Shown here: piece by piece, positions 1 to 7,469 of the stretch
Numbering within the stretch: position 1 is the stretch's first letter
Layout: every line of letters starts with the position of its first letter
Virus record (IMG/VR): IMGVR_UViG_3300037882_004961
Coordinates: 1 to 43,884 of that record
Length of the DNA stretch: 43,884 nt
Strand: one strand, 5' to 3'
Source: a virus
Made by a program: the position numbers and the translations under genes
The notes under the pieces: model-generated
Databases searched by the model: none
Told to the model about the DNA's origin: nothing
The model's input: only the letters and a program-made list of their open reading frames with translations

Positions 1-99
1 TGTACCCAAAGCCGATTTTTAACAAAATCATAGAACCCTTTGCCGGTTCGGCTCGGTACGCCCTAAAATACTTTGACAGGGATGTTCTTCTTGTGGACA
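1..99. repeat. terminal redundancy, left copy
   Basis: This stretch is repeated exactly at 43786-43884. Joining the two copies restores one open reading frame for the D12 methyltransferase, so the window is a closed circle or circularly permuted genome with a 43,785-bp unit. A 99-bp overlap is also a typical assembler overlap length, so it need not be a physical terminal repeat. Confidence 0.95.
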
Positions 100-665
100 A
101 GTATGAGGCGGTGGTTCGCATCTGAAAGTTTTTACAACAATGTAGCCCCAAGGATATACTTGGATTGCCAAAGCTCACAAGGGGATTAGATTTAACATCC
201 TTGGGGCTTTCGGAGGACGAGGTTTTATTCTTGGGGTTCATTGCTGGAGCGGGGACTGCTGAACCGCGCAAAACTGTTAGCCCATTCGGTGCGTTTGTTG
301 GGAAAAGGCGTGCCAACACATACAAGCGTATCGCTGACAACCTGTACAAAATTAGGCATTGGGAGGTTCGGCTGGGTTCTTATGAGGATATTCCGAACCA
401 AGAGGCTACTTGGTACATTGACCCGCCTTATGTGTTTGGTGGAGAGGCTTACAAGAAAAGTTCTAAGAAGCTGGATTTTGGGAATTTGGCGGACTGGTGC
501 AAGGCTCGGATTGGGCAAAGTATTGTCTGCGAAAACATCAAAGCGGGCTGATTGCCCTTTAAGCCAATGGTTACCCGCAAAGGTGCATCCAACCTTTACA
601 ATACGGAGGCTATTTGGTCAAACCTGCCTACCAATTACGATTTTGTACAGGGCAACCTGTTTTAA
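1..665 (+). CDS. D12-class DNA N6-adenine methyltransferase, 3' part, reads UGA as Trp
   Basis: This is the main part of a 234-residue Dam-like enzyme whose first 13 codons lie at 43746-43785. It should methylate adenine in a short DNA target using S-adenosylmethionine. Visible motifs are FNYYGSK at the N terminus, motif I as PFAGSARYAL (residues 26-35) and the catalytic DPPY at residues 154-157. The frame is broken only by two TGA codons, at 123-125 (residue 55, before KFLQQ) and 549-551 (residue 197, in a G-W-LPF context typical of this family). It ends with TAA at 663-665. TGG is also used for Trp in the same gene. Read with a standard code the protein loses its C-terminal segment. A bidirectional terminator follows at once. 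The methyltransferase family is clear; the recoding is inferred from the motif fit. Confidence 0.88.
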
Positions 666-667
666 GC

Positions 668-705
668 AAAAAAGCCCCTACAGACTAATCTGTAGGGGCT
701 TTTTT
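668..705. terminator. bidirectional terminator between converging genes
   Basis: A 17-bp perfect stem (A6, then GCCCCTACAGA, pairing with its complement and T6) surrounds a 4-nt loop. It has T runs on both strands. It lies between the end of the D12 methyltransferase on the plus strand and the end of the leftward gene, whose TAG stop sits in the loop. Confidence 0.9.
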
Positions 706-1542
706 ATTTCTTTCCCTTAGGTTGGCATAAATAATTTTATTAAAATTCTCTACGAAGCGCTCATATCCCCAGCTATATCTAAAAGTGATATTACAAGAAT
801 TGGGGTTGGGTCTACCAAAACATTTAGGCACACGCTCAAATATTCCTCTCAACGCTGCATGAAGATGATTTTGTGTAATGTGGTCAAAAGTTGCATCTAT
901 ATTTAAATCAATCTGTATAGTGGTAAGCGTTGCAGAACGAATGGTTTCAAGAAATGGGATAATATCATACTCCGAAAGGCAAACCCTTATATAGTCAATT
1001 TTGGGCAAATATTGAATATCATTAACCGATGCCATATCCATTTTAAAATTTAGCAATTCTTTCAAATTTGGAATATTAAACAGCGATTTTAACCCATTCT
1101 TGACAATGGTAGTGCTTTTTTTGTGTTCTGCTTGTGTAAAGACATTTTCATTGTTAAAATCAGCAGATAACACCTGCAAATTAGGCAGTTTGTCCAATCC
1201 AAAAAAATCCCTATTGCCATCCAAAACTGCACTCCCCGCAATTTTTAAGGTTGTATGTGGTATGGGGCAATTCGCGAACCCAGCAAAGGGATAGGCGGTT
1301 TCTCCTTGTGCATTTAGGGTAACCAAATTGGGCAACAACCAAGTTTTTAAAAAATAACTGTTTATATGGGACAAACCAGCCTTTGCCATTAATTTTTTGG
1401 GAGTAATCTTTAGCGTACCCCTGCATAGCTGGATAGCCAAATCAACGTTTGCAGGTACTTGGGTTGCCCACATACCAAGGACGTTTTTTTCCTCTTCTGT
1501 TAGGTCTTGATATGGTAGTTCGTGTATGGGTGGAGTTTGCAT
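685..1542 (-). CDS. leucine-rich-repeat-like protein, unknown function
   Basis: A 285-residue protein. Residues from about 110 to 215 show irregular leucine-rich segments (for example LPNLQVL, IPNLKELL, LPKIDYI, ATLTTIQI) spaced like degenerate leucine-rich repeats, which suggests a protein-binding surface. There is no signal peptide or membrane segment. It is the last gene of the leftward module and ends inside the bidirectional terminator. I do not recognise a closer family, so the LRR label is only a shape-level reading. Confidence 0.8.
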   Translation of the reverse strand: MQTPPIHELPYQDLTEEEKNVLGMWATQVPANVDLAIQLCRGTLKITPKKLMAKAGLSHINSYFLKTWLLPNLVTLNAQGETAYPFAGFANCPIPHTTLKIAGSAVLDGNRDFFGLDKLPNLQVLSADFNNENVFTQAEHKKSTTIVKNGLKSLFNIPNLKELLNFKMDMASVNDIQYLPKIDYIRVCLSEYDIIPFLETIRSATLTTIQIDLNIDATFDHITQNHLHAALRGIFERVPKCFGRPNPNSCNITFRYSWGYERFVENFNKIIYANLRERNKKAPTD

Positions 1543-1562
1543 TTGGTAGGTTGGTTGAGCTG

Positions 1563-1650
1563 TTTTTGAAAAACGGCAATATCACGGTCTTAAAAACCTA
1601 AATCAATTTTTGAAAAAATGCTATAGTACGGGCTTAAAAATCTTGACCAA
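1563..1650. repeat. imperfect 44-bp tandem duplication
   Basis: Two adjacent 44-bp units (1563-1606 and 1607-1650) share about three quarters of their bases. Each starts with TTTTTGAAAAA and contains ACGG(T/G)CTTAAAAA. The second unit forms the 3' end of the DUF2693-like gene and the first lies in the gap after it. It looks like a local duplication of a gene end. Confidence 0.6.
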
Positions 1651-1944
1651 TCTTTGGAAGTTGCGCGGTCGGAAACTTGCCCAAGATGATGAATAAAAAT
1701 CGTAGTAGTTGATGAGTTCGGGGTGGGCTTTGCGCTTGCTGGTACCCTTTGGGCGTTTGTCTGTGGGGATAAGTTCGGGATTGGTTGTTCCGAATGCGTA
1801 TCGAATTGTTCCATCATCCTTTAGGTAGATAAAAGATACCGCCCGTTTCTTCATTCGCTTGGTTAGTTTGCCGAGCTCGGTAAGGGTTGGGAGCATTTCT
1901 TTGGTTATGTATGGGAGCGCTACAGCTTGGGTGGTGGGTTTCAT
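1621..1944 (-). CDS. DUF2693-like SH3-beta-barrel protein
   Basis: A 107-residue protein with the layout I associate with DUF2693 proteins of Bacteroidetes and their phages: a basic segment, then IYLKDDGTIRYAFGTTNPEL (residues 39-58), a Lys-rich stretch, and YYDFYSSSWASFRPRNFQRL near the C terminus. The family is predicted to have an SH3-like barrel, and its role is unknown. Its promoter region carries the CGTAACC-N15-CGTTTATGTATG element also found before the rightward gene at 10646. Confidence 0.78.
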   Translation of the reverse strand: MKPTTQAVALPYITKEMLPTLTELGKLTKRMKKRAVSFIYLKDDGTIRYAFGTTNPELIPTDKRPKGTSKRKAHPELINYYDFYSSSWASFRPRNFQRLVKIFKPVL

Positions 1945-1955
1945 AGTTGTATATT

Positions 1956-1993
1956 TTTACATACATAAACGACCGTTCCGCCCCAAGGTTACG
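1956..1993 (-). promoter_or_regulatory. bipartite promoter/operator element, copy B
   Basis: Reading leftward, CGTAACC (1987-1993) is followed after exactly 15 nt by CGTTTATGTATGTAAA (1956-1971), 12 nt before the ATG at 1944. The same two boxes at the same spacing occur at 10591-10628 on the plus strand, and a related pair at 3791-3823. It probably acts as a promoter or regulator site for the gene at 1621-1944. Confidence 0.6.
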
Positions 1994-2109
1994 CTTTTCG
2001 CTTTGTTTGTGCTTATTTCTTTGGCTTTCAGCCTTTTATCTTGTTTTAAAACGTTATTTAACATAATAAAGGGACAAAAAAGCCCGCTGAATTAGCGGGC
2101 GGGGTGGGC
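1994..2109. other. intergenic stretch with leftward terminator
   Basis: No gene is supported here. The stretch holds the terminator at 2076-2100 that ends the transcript coming from the right. The rest up to the bipartite promoter element is T-rich, with no other recognisable feature. Confidence 0.6.
2076..2100 (-). terminator. intrinsic terminator
   Basis: GCCCGCT (2082-2088) pairs with AGCGGGC (2094-2100) around a 5-nt loop. On the minus strand it is followed by a run of six T. It lies just downstream of the gene at 2110-2541. Confidence 0.8.
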
Positions 2110-2541
2110 TTATAACATTGGTTCGTTTTCTTCTAAAAAACTACTTATTTCCACCTCCTCCCAATGTTCTGATTCTTTATCGGATGAGCTCAATTTGTAG
2201 AATAACATTGAGTTTGGTGGAATTTGTTTTATAGTCTTGTAAATCTCATACTTAAGCCCCATATCCACGTCTCCTAAGCACTCTTCATGATTAATAATAC
2301 ATTGACGACAGTGGCTCGCTTTGCGCTCCACAAACCAATCTGTCATTGTTTTGATATGCTCGGTGTTGGGCGTTTGGGTGTATTTGTAGATTTCTTTTTG
2401 GATAGCCCCTAACCAAACAATTGGCACGGCTCGGAATTCTACCTTAGTGCCTTCATCTATGGGGTTAATATTTTGGGCGCTGATACTATGGTCAACCCAC
2501 CCAATTGTTCCCACTTGGATAAAACTGCCTAATCTTTTCAT
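2110..2541 (-). CDS. hypothetical protein
   Basis: A soluble 143-residue protein that I do not recognise. The start is the ATG at 2541; an upstream in-frame TTG at 2547 is less likely. A CRQC-x4-HEEC cluster in the middle could hold a metal ion, but four ligands are not clearly conserved by eye. It is flanked by terminators on both sides (2548-2578 and 2076-2100), so it may be its own short transcription unit. Confidence 0.75.
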   Translation of the reverse strand: MKRLGSFIQVGTIGWVDHSISAQNINPIDEGTKVEFRAVPIVWLGAIQKEIYKYTQTPNTEHIKTMTDWFVERKASHCRQCIINHEECLGDVDMGLKYEIYKTIKQIPPNSMLFYKLSSSDKESEHWEEVEISSFLEENEPML

Positions 2542-2547
2542 AATCAA

Positions 2548-2578
2548 AAAATTAAAGCGCCCCGACTGGAGCGCTTGG
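2548..2578 (-). terminator. intrinsic terminator
   Basis: Leftward reading gives a hairpin with AAGCGC pairing with GCGCTT, extended by CC/GG, followed by AATTTTTT. It ends the transcript of the MazG-like gene. Confidence 0.7.
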
Positions 2579-2585
2579 TTAGAAA

Positions 2586-3095
2586 TTATTCAAACTTTAC
2601 CTCGCAGAAGTTCTCCAAAGCTTTTATAAGCGGTTTGGGCGCTACTGAATGCTTGAGGAGCATAAGGACAGCGGATTTTGCCATGTCCTCCAAGTGGGCA
2701 AATTCAATAACGCATTTGCTTACATCCACTTCATTGACTTGCTTGGCAACATTGCCCAATTTGATTGTGGTAAGCAGCATCCACCTTTCGGGTTTAAAAT
2801 CCCCTGTTGCATATACGAAAGGTTTCGGAAAATCCCAATCTTTGAAATGTAGGTCGGGGCTTTCGTTTTGCATGATATGCGATTTTGCAGAAGCTGAAAC
2901 CGCCGCTACCTGTATAAGCTCTATCAGCGCTTTATCAACTTCAGAAGCGAGAAAATCAAACCCCGCCTCTCCAACCTCCTCAGTAACTATTGAAACCCAC
3001 TGGGATAGGCTATTGTTTTCATTCTGAATACCGTGTAGCCCATTGGCGCGTTTCTGTTCAGACTCCACGCATTTTGAAATAAATTGTTGGTACAT
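2586..3095 (-). CDS. MazG-like nucleotide pyrophosphohydrolase
   Basis: A 169-residue all-alpha protein. Residues 33-60 carry the acidic helix pattern of MazG/dUTPase-fold NTP pyrophosphohydrolases (EEVGEAG, then EVDKALIELIQVA). A weaker second half (LGNVAKQVNEVD then EFAHLEDMAKSAVLML) looks like a second copy. Such enzymes bind magnesium through the Glu/Asp clusters and hydrolyse non-canonical or excess NTPs. In phages they shape the nucleotide pool or lower alarmones. The family call rests on motif pattern only; the substrate is unknown. Confidence 0.68.
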   Translation of the reverse strand: MYQQFISKCVESEQKRANGLHGIQNENNSLSQWVSIVTEEVGEAGFDFLASEVDKALIELIQVAAVSASAKSHIMQNESPDLHFKDWDFPKPFVYATGDFKPERWMLLTTIKLGNVAKQVNEVDVSKCVIEFAHLEDMAKSAVLMLLKHSVAPKPLIKALENFCEVKFE

Positions 3096-3111
3096 TTTTT
3101 ATAGAGTTGTT

Positions 3112-3387
3112 TTAAATTGTTTTAAAATCGGGATGTTCTAAGCCTTTGGTTTCAACCCAAACAATACCTTTCCATCGAGAGCAATACATTGATGTAAAGT
3201 TTCCCCGCCGCTCATATACAAATCCAGCACCGCCAAACGCACGAGGCATAACGTAGAAAAGAGTTGATGTTGTAACCCTTCCAATTGACTTGGGATTTTC
3301 TGTAAAAGCATCTTCAGGCAAATAAACATCGGTAAGGTGCTCATCAAAACAATATGCTGGGCGGTTGGGGCTTATGTTGTAGTTCAT
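3112..3387 (-). CDS. hypothetical protein
   Basis: A 91-residue protein rich in aromatic residues and glycine, with no recognised family. Its ATG at 3385-3387 directly abuts the stop of the upstream gene (3388-3390), so the two are probably translationally coupled. Confidence 0.7.
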   Translation of the reverse strand: MNYNISPNRPAYCFDEHLTDVYLPEDAFTENPKSIGRVTTSTLFYVMPRAFGGAGFVYERRGNFTSMYCSRWKGIVWVETKGLEHPDFKTI

Positions 3388-3762
3388 TTATTTAGGTCTA
3401 TTTTCGGGCAAAGTTGCCTCGTAGTTAGGGAATTGTTCACCGACCGTTTTCATATCCTTGCTGTTCTCGCAGTTCATCAAAGCAATACGCACGGAGATAT
3501 TATTGTTTTGGGCTTGGTTGAGCATATAGCCAATGCAGGTACCCGATAATCCATCCGTTGCTTCGTGCATATGACAAGTCATAAAATGTGGCTGGGAACG
3601 CGCTATTTGCATAAGGTCTTCACCGCTTTGGATATTATCGCAGCGAATGGTTTGGGCTAAGTCCCTGTGCATATCCTCATTATATTCGGATATTTTGGAA
3701 AGGTTGCTGGATACTTTCCATGGGCAATTCTTACATTGTACAGGCTGTTTGTGTTTCCACAT
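3388..3762 (-). CDS. DUF6283-like cysteine-rich protein
   Basis: A 124-residue protein beginning with a CKNCPW motif (residues 10-15) and holding later cysteines in a TCHMHE context and in GTCIGY. This is the layout I associate with DUF6283 proteins of phages and actinobacteria, whose function is not known. The Cys/His set suggests metal binding. It is first in a two-gene unit whose promoter-like element is at 3791-3823. Confidence 0.7.
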   Translation of the reverse strand: MWKHKQPVQCKNCPWKVSSNLSKISEYNEDMHRDLAQTIRCDNIQSGEDLMQIARSQPHFMTCHMHEATDGLSGTCIGYMLNQAQNNNISVRIALMNCENSKDMKTVGEQFPNYEATLPENRPK

Positions 3763-3790
3763 AGTTTTATATAGTTGGTTGATAATCAGT

Positions 3791-3823
3791 TATATATACG
3801 CTTTTTGGGCGGGATAGGTTACG
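3791..3823 (-). promoter_or_regulatory. bipartite promoter/operator element, copy C
   Basis: Leftward, CGTAACC (3817-3823) and CGTATATATA (3791-3800) are separated by 16 nt, close to copies A and B (15 nt). It lies in the 62-nt gap before the gene starting at 3762. Confidence 0.5.
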
Positions 3824-3824
3824 C

Positions 3825-4253
3825 TTATTTATCAATTTCAACCTCAATGTCGGGTCTCTTTTCTTTGACCAAAGAAACAAACTCTTCTGAAACCTCGCTG
3901 GGAAAGTATATCAACTTACATTTTTGGCATTTAAGGTTAAAATCTAAAACACCCTTAAATATTTCTTTCGCATGAACAAATGCCAATTCCCTTGCATAGG
4001 TTTGAAGAAGCTCAAAGAAACGCGTGTAGTCCCAAGTATGTGAAACAAAAATGCAGCGCTTGTTTAAAAAGCCTGCAGTATATACGCTCACAAAGCCCAA
4101 AGCGGGCGGATAAATACGGTATTTGTAAAAATCATCAAGTTGGGAAAACTTCACTCTTTGCTCTAAAAGCACGTCAACAAGCTTAATATTACCCTTGTCC
4201 CCAGTGAATAAAAGCTCCTTGATGTGTTCTAATTCTTGTTCTGAAATACCCAT
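3825..4253 (-). CDS. hypothetical protein
   Basis: A 142-residue soluble protein without a recognised family. A CQKC pair near residue 109 is the only motif. The ATG at 4253 is preferred to the in-frame TTG at 4262. It follows the gene at 4272-4772 by 18 nt, so the two are probably cotranscribed. Confidence 0.72.
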   Translation of the reverse strand: MGISEQELEHIKELLFTGDKGNIKLVDVLLEQRVKFSQLDDFYKYRIYPPALGFVSVYTAGFLNKRCIFVSHTWDYTRFFELLQTYARELAFVHAKEIFKGVLDFNLKCQKCKLIYFPSEVSEEFVSLVKEKRPDIEVEIDK

Positions 4254-4271
4254 TTTGGTCAAAATTGAATG

Positions 4272-4772
4272 TTAGAGGCTGGGGAATTGTTCGGCTGCTT
4301 CTGCTAATGGTTCGGATAATTGTTTGAGTAGCGAGCTTTGGTTTTTGTGCTTTTTCCTTAAAAAGTGTTGCACTTCTTCAAGCTTAACATACTCCCCAAA
4401 AGGCATCTCTGCAATTTTTTTTAGGTGCTCAACTTCCGCCCTTACATGCCACAAGTGTTCAAGAACAGAATTCCGAATAGCGTTGTAAGCTTCGCTTAAG
4501 GCAAAAAACTTACCTCCGTGTGGTGTTGCAAAGTATGAGCTTTGGGCATAAGTAAGCTCTACCAAAGTGGCTTCTGATTCGTGAAATGCCCGCGCCAACA
4601 CCTTAAAATATTTCCCATCCTCTTTTTCTTCTACCACAATATGAAAAAGTGTAATCCCGTTTTGGGCAATTGCAGGCGCAAAAGTGTATAAATCCTTACC
4701 ATTTGCAAACATCTTGTCAAATTCCCCAGCTTCAAATTGTTCAAAGGGCTTAAAAATTTGTTTTACTTGCAT
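4272..4772 (-). CDS. hypothetical protein
   Basis: A 166-residue protein, mostly helical in its C-terminal half (about residues 85-160, rich in Glu, Lys and Leu). I see no membrane segment, signal or known catalytic motif. It sits in the leftward module between the PP-loop gene and another unknown gene, with a 20-nt gap upstream. Confidence 0.72.
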   Translation of the reverse strand: MQVKQIFKPFEQFEAGEFDKMFANGKDLYTFAPAIAQNGITLFHIVVEEKEDGKYFKVLARAFHESEATLVELTYAQSSYFATPHGGKFFALSEAYNAIRNSVLEHLWHVRAEVEHLKKIAEMPFGEYVKLEEVQHFLRKKHKNQSSLLKQLSEPLAEAAEQFPSL

Positions 4773-4792
4773 TTTAGAATATTGTGTTATTG

Positions 4793-5689
4793 TTAAAAAA
4801 TCATTTGCATTTGTTCTTCTTCAGCTGCGAGCCGAGCGCGTCCTTGCTGGATGGTTATTCCTTGCTGGTAAGAGAAGCCCGTTTCCTGTTCCTTTTGGTG
4901 TATCCAGTCGGCAAGTTCGGGGTTGTGCTTGATACCATTCAAAAAATCATTCCTTGATGCGAGTACGCAGATTGCACAGCTTAAGCGAGTGTTGCCCATA
5001 GCATACGCAGGGTGGATTTTCCAATCATTGGGAACTGTGCCTAAGGTTTTGTATTGCCACCGCCCAAGGTTGTATTCGGATTCAGTCATCCCACAGGCTT
5101 CCAGCACATTTTGTTCGGTGTAGTTGATGATTGCGTTCCAAGTGAAACCCATAGAACCGCCTTTCTTTTTGAAGCCCGCCCTACGTTCAAAGATAGGTTT
5201 TTGGGAGCGGGCTTTTGACTCATCCCACCGAATTCCCTCAATGCTGATAAAGCGAGGGAATTGTTTTAGGTAGGCGTTGATTGGGTCGGTTTTTAGGTCG
5301 CTGGTGCAATACCTTTGCTGGAAGCTCGGATAGATGGGCGTTTTCTTTTCCCGTGCCTGTGCTTCCAGCTGGGCTTGTCTTAGTTCTATTTTGTCCAAAA
5401 GGTCAATCCTTTGCCCGTTGTGAGTTGCGAAAACTTCTACCAGCTCAATTTGGTAGGTTTCGCAGAGTTGGCGGACAAACCCGTTGGTTTGCGCCCATTC
5501 AGCACGCCCCAAGTCTGCGTGGATAGCAAATATTTTGTTGGTTAGGTTGTTGGCTTTGTACCAGCTCAACACGGACACGAGTAGCGCTTGGCTATCCTTT
5601 CCGCCTGAAATAGAAATAGCCAAAACAGCGCCTAAATTTACTTGCTCTGTAATATCAGCAGTCAGATATGGGGTTATGAATGGTTGCAT
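4793..5689 (-). CDS. PAPS-reductase-family PP-loop protein
   Basis: A 298-residue protein of the adenine-nucleotide alpha-hydrolase fold. Residues 26-36 hold the PP-loop SISGGKDSQAL, which binds the phosphates of an adenylyl group. Further landmarks are a CTSDLKTDP segment, GIRWDESKARSQ and a C-terminal CAIC pair. Phages often carry such proteins. Roles in sulfur transfer, in DndC-like DNA modification or in adenylylation are all known in the superfamily, and the sequence alone does not decide among them. An 8-nt gap separates it from the small coiled-coil gene upstream. Confidence 0.8.
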   Translation of the reverse strand: MQPFITPYLTADITEQVNLGAVLAISISGGKDSQALLVSVLSWYKANNLTNKIFAIHADLGRAEWAQTNGFVRQLCETYQIELVEVFATHNGQRIDLLDKIELRQAQLEAQAREKKTPIYPSFQQRYCTSDLKTDPINAYLKQFPRFISIEGIRWDESKARSQKPIFERRAGFKKKGGSMGFTWNAIINYTEQNVLEACGMTESEYNLGRWQYKTLGTVPNDWKIHPAYAMGNTRLSCAICVLASRNDFLNGIKHNPELADWIHQKEQETGFSYQQGITIQQGRARLAAEEEQMQMIF

Positions 5690-5697
5690 GGTTGGGG

Positions 5698-5940
5698 TTA
5701 TTTGGGTTTGTCAAAAAAAAGGTGCAACAGGTGCTCAACATCAAAATGAAACTTTTCGTCCAAAGAATGAGCTTCTTCTTCAAAATCGCAAATTTGGGAT
5801 TGAACTGAATTTATATCCGAGACTTTTTGGAGGGTTTTAAGTGTTCCCCTTAAAGCATCTCGCTTAGCTTGTATTTGGTGATATTGAATTCGTAGCTGGT
5901 GGGCTTCTTTCAGCTTGCTGATAAATATTTTTTCAGTCAT
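5698..5940 (-). CDS. small coiled-coil protein
   Basis: An 80-residue protein, almost entirely helical and rich in Lys, Gln, Leu and Glu, with a likely coiled coil at residues 8-65. The function is not recognised. It lies 8 nt upstream of the PP-loop gene, so the two are probably expressed together. The hairpin at 5957-5977 lies just before its start. Confidence 0.7.
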   Translation of the reverse strand: MTEKIFISKLKEAHQLRIQYHQIQAKRDALRGTLKTLQKVSDINSVQSQICDFEEEAHSLDEKFHFDVEHLLHLFFDKPK

Positions 5941-5956
5941 TGTGCTGGAAAATTAT

Positions 5957-5977
5957 AAGCCCGCGCTGGGCGGGCTT
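5957..5977 (-). terminator. GC-rich hairpin, copy 1 (terminator or leader)
   Basis: An 8-bp stem (AAGCCCGC with GCGGGCTT) around a 5-nt loop. In transcription sense it is identical, base for base, to the hairpin at 17785-17805. The following T run is weak (ATAATTTT). It lies between two cotranscribed genes, so it could be an attenuating terminator or an RNA-processing or stability element. Confidence 0.55.
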
Positions 5978-5984
5978 GGGTTAC

Positions 5985-6458
5985 TTAATCCTCATCTTCA
6001 TCCAAGAATTCGGGGGAAACTTTCTCAAAGTTTTCCTTAGCATAAGTAGCGAACTCTTTGGCAAATTCGGTAAATAAATCTAAATGGGCAAAAGCATATT
6101 GTACTTGGTCGGCAAGCAAATGACCACATAGATTTTCTATAAGGTCAACAAGCTGTTTATCAATATTTCTTTGGCTGTTTCCCAAAATACCCATGTTGGT
6201 AGATTCTTGTACTAAAGCATCTAATTTGACGCTAAGTTTATCTTCAAACTGCCAATGCTTTGCTTTATTGTTTGCCAATTCTGCGATTTCAGCTTTCAGC
6301 GCTGCCACTTTGGCGGTGCTTTCTTTTAGGCGTACATAAGACTCAAGCCGACACCTAAGCGCAAACATAGCAGCAGCTGCATCGGTGTTTGTATTTTTGC
6401 AGTTTGCAACAGCGTTCAAAAGCCCGGGTTGGGCGGGGAATTTGATTTTTTTAGTCAT
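5985..6458 (-). CDS. hypothetical helical protein
   Basis: A 157-residue protein with a long helical and Ala-rich middle (about residues 28-75, coiled-coil prone) and a very acidic C-terminal tail (EFLDEDED). No family is recognised. Its ATG overlaps the TGA that ends the HNH gene (ATGA), a usual phage coupling arrangement. Confidence 0.72.
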   Translation of the reverse strand: MTKKIKFPAQPGLLNAVANCKNTNTDAAAAMFALRCRLESYVRLKESTAKVAALKAEIAELANNKAKHWQFEDKLSVKLDALVQESTNMGILGNSQRNIDKQLVDLIENLCGHLLADQVQYAFAHLDLFTEFAKEFATYAKENFEKVSPEFLDEDED

Positions 6459-6745
6459 TTTCGGTGGTTGGTTGGTTGGTTGGTGAATAAATCGGGTTGG
6501 GTTTTGAATACGTCCTTGCCGTACTTTCGCTTTTGGATGTGCCTGTGAAGGTCGTATTTGAGGTGGCAACCTTGGCACAGTGAACGCAGCCTATCAATGG
6601 TTATATCCCAATTTTCGGGGTCGTGGTCAAGGTGGGCTGTAGTGAGTACGATTTTGTTGTTTGGACTTTTTCGGGTGGGCTTGGGCGTACCGTTTGGTAT
6701 TCCGCAATGCTCGCAGCAGTTATTGGCTATCTCTAACCTTTGCAT
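6455..6745 (-). CDS. HNH endonuclease
   Basis: A 96-residue HNH nuclease. CEHCG (residues 11-15) and CQGCH (54-58) form the structural zinc site. The AHLDHDPEN stretch and the final histidines (KYDLHRH) supply the metal-binding His/Asn of the beta-beta-alpha fold. Such small proteins are homing-like nucleases or packaging partners. It ends with TGA in an ATGA overlap with the next gene. If UGA were read as Trp here, it would run on about 40 codons over its neighbour, which is unlikely; this is the best case in the window for UGA still acting as a stop. Confidence 0.85.
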   Translation of the reverse strand: MQRLEIANNCCEHCGIPNGTPKPTRKSPNNKIVLTTAHLDHDPENWDITIDRLRSLCQGCHLKYDLHRHIQKRKYGKDVFKTQPDLFTNQPTNHRK

Positions 6746-7139
6746 TCGTAGGGCTTTCTAGTTGGGTGGATACCGCTTTTTGTCCCAAGGCATAAGCGTA
6801 GGAATTTGGAATTTTTTCAAAAATCAAATGATAATACCAAGGCTGTAGTCCGTTGAGTGCTTTTATAACTAAACTATCCTCATGTACCATGAAAAGATTA
6901 CTTTCAAAGACTGGTCTCATTAGAAAGCGTATGGCTTGAGACTTGAGGTCGTATAATAAGAAATGGGCGCCTACAAACTCATTCAATCCATACAGATAAA
7001 TGTTGTAACAACAGCCGTATTCTAAGGGGTTGTTGGCAGTATCGCAGACTTGCCCAAAATTAGACAGGATATTATTCCAGTCTCTTATTGCTGTTTCGTA
7101 TAACCTGTCAAGGGTTAGGAAGCGTTTCGTTATATCCAT
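6720..7139 (-). CDS. hypothetical protein
   Basis: A 139-residue soluble protein rich in Tyr, Leu and Phe, without recognised motifs. The start chosen (ATG at 7139) overlaps the previous gene by 10 nt. Its 3' end overlaps the HNH gene start by 26 nt, so the three genes form a tightly packed unit. Confidence 0.7.
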   Translation of the reverse strand: MDITKRFLTLDRLYETAIRDWNNILSNFGQVCDTANNPLEYGCCYNIYLYGLNEFVGAHFLLYDLKSQAIRFLMRPVFESNLFMVHEDSLVIKALNGLQPWYYHLIFEKIPNSYAYALGQKAVSTQLESPTNAKVRDSQ

Positions 7140-7411
7140 TCGTCGTCCATGTGTTCGCAGTGAGGAAAACAAACCGCTATGGCTTTTTCATATTCGGCTT
7201 GGGATAATTGTTTGAAGGATTTTTGTAGGTTTTCCACCCCAATTTTAGGATATAACCAAGCTGCAATTTTCGCTTTAGCCTCAAACGTGTCGCTTTTATA
7301 CTTTTGCTTGGAAAGGCTTACAAGGTAATCTATCATCTTCAGCGCGTCGCTTTGGATGTCCTTGTGGGTTTGTTTGCCATCCGTTCTGAGGATGTTGGAT
7401 ATGGTTGCCAT
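7130..7411 (-). CDS. hypothetical protein
   Basis: A 93-residue soluble, helical protein with no known motif apart from an acidic C terminus (EHMDDEWI). It follows a terminator hairpin at 7438-7461, so it may start a new transcript or be expressed by read-through from the unit driven by the 7931-7962 promoter. Confidence 0.7.
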   Translation of the reverse strand: MATISNILRTDGKQTHKDIQSDALKMIDYLVSLSKQKYKSDTFEAKAKIAAWLYPKIGVENLQKSFKQLSQAEYEKAIAVCFPHCEHMDDEWI

Positions 7412-7437
7412 TTAAAAAGAATATTTTTCGTGAAAAA

Positions 7438-7461
7438 TAGCCCCTACAAACGCAGGGGCTT
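7438..7461 (-). terminator. intrinsic terminator
   Basis: On the minus strand AGCCCCT pairs with AGGGGCT around an 8-nt loop, followed by ATTTTT. It lies right after the gene at 7470-7904. Confidence 0.8.
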
Positions 7462-7469
7462 TGTGATGA

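Noticed and set aside
1-99. Physical direct terminal repeat of the virion DNA
   Set aside because: The repeat splits a coding frame that is restored on circularisation and has a length typical of assembler overlap; read-end data would be needed to claim true termini.
1859-2095. A rightward frame with membrane-like segments over the DUF2693-like gene start
   Set aside because: It is opposite a better gene and its promoter element, and the hydrophobic character comes from T-rich intergenic sequence.
6455-6745. UGA read-through of the HNH gene
   Set aside because: The continuation would overlap the next gene by about 40 codons with no protein-like character, and the ATGA overlap is a usual coupling.
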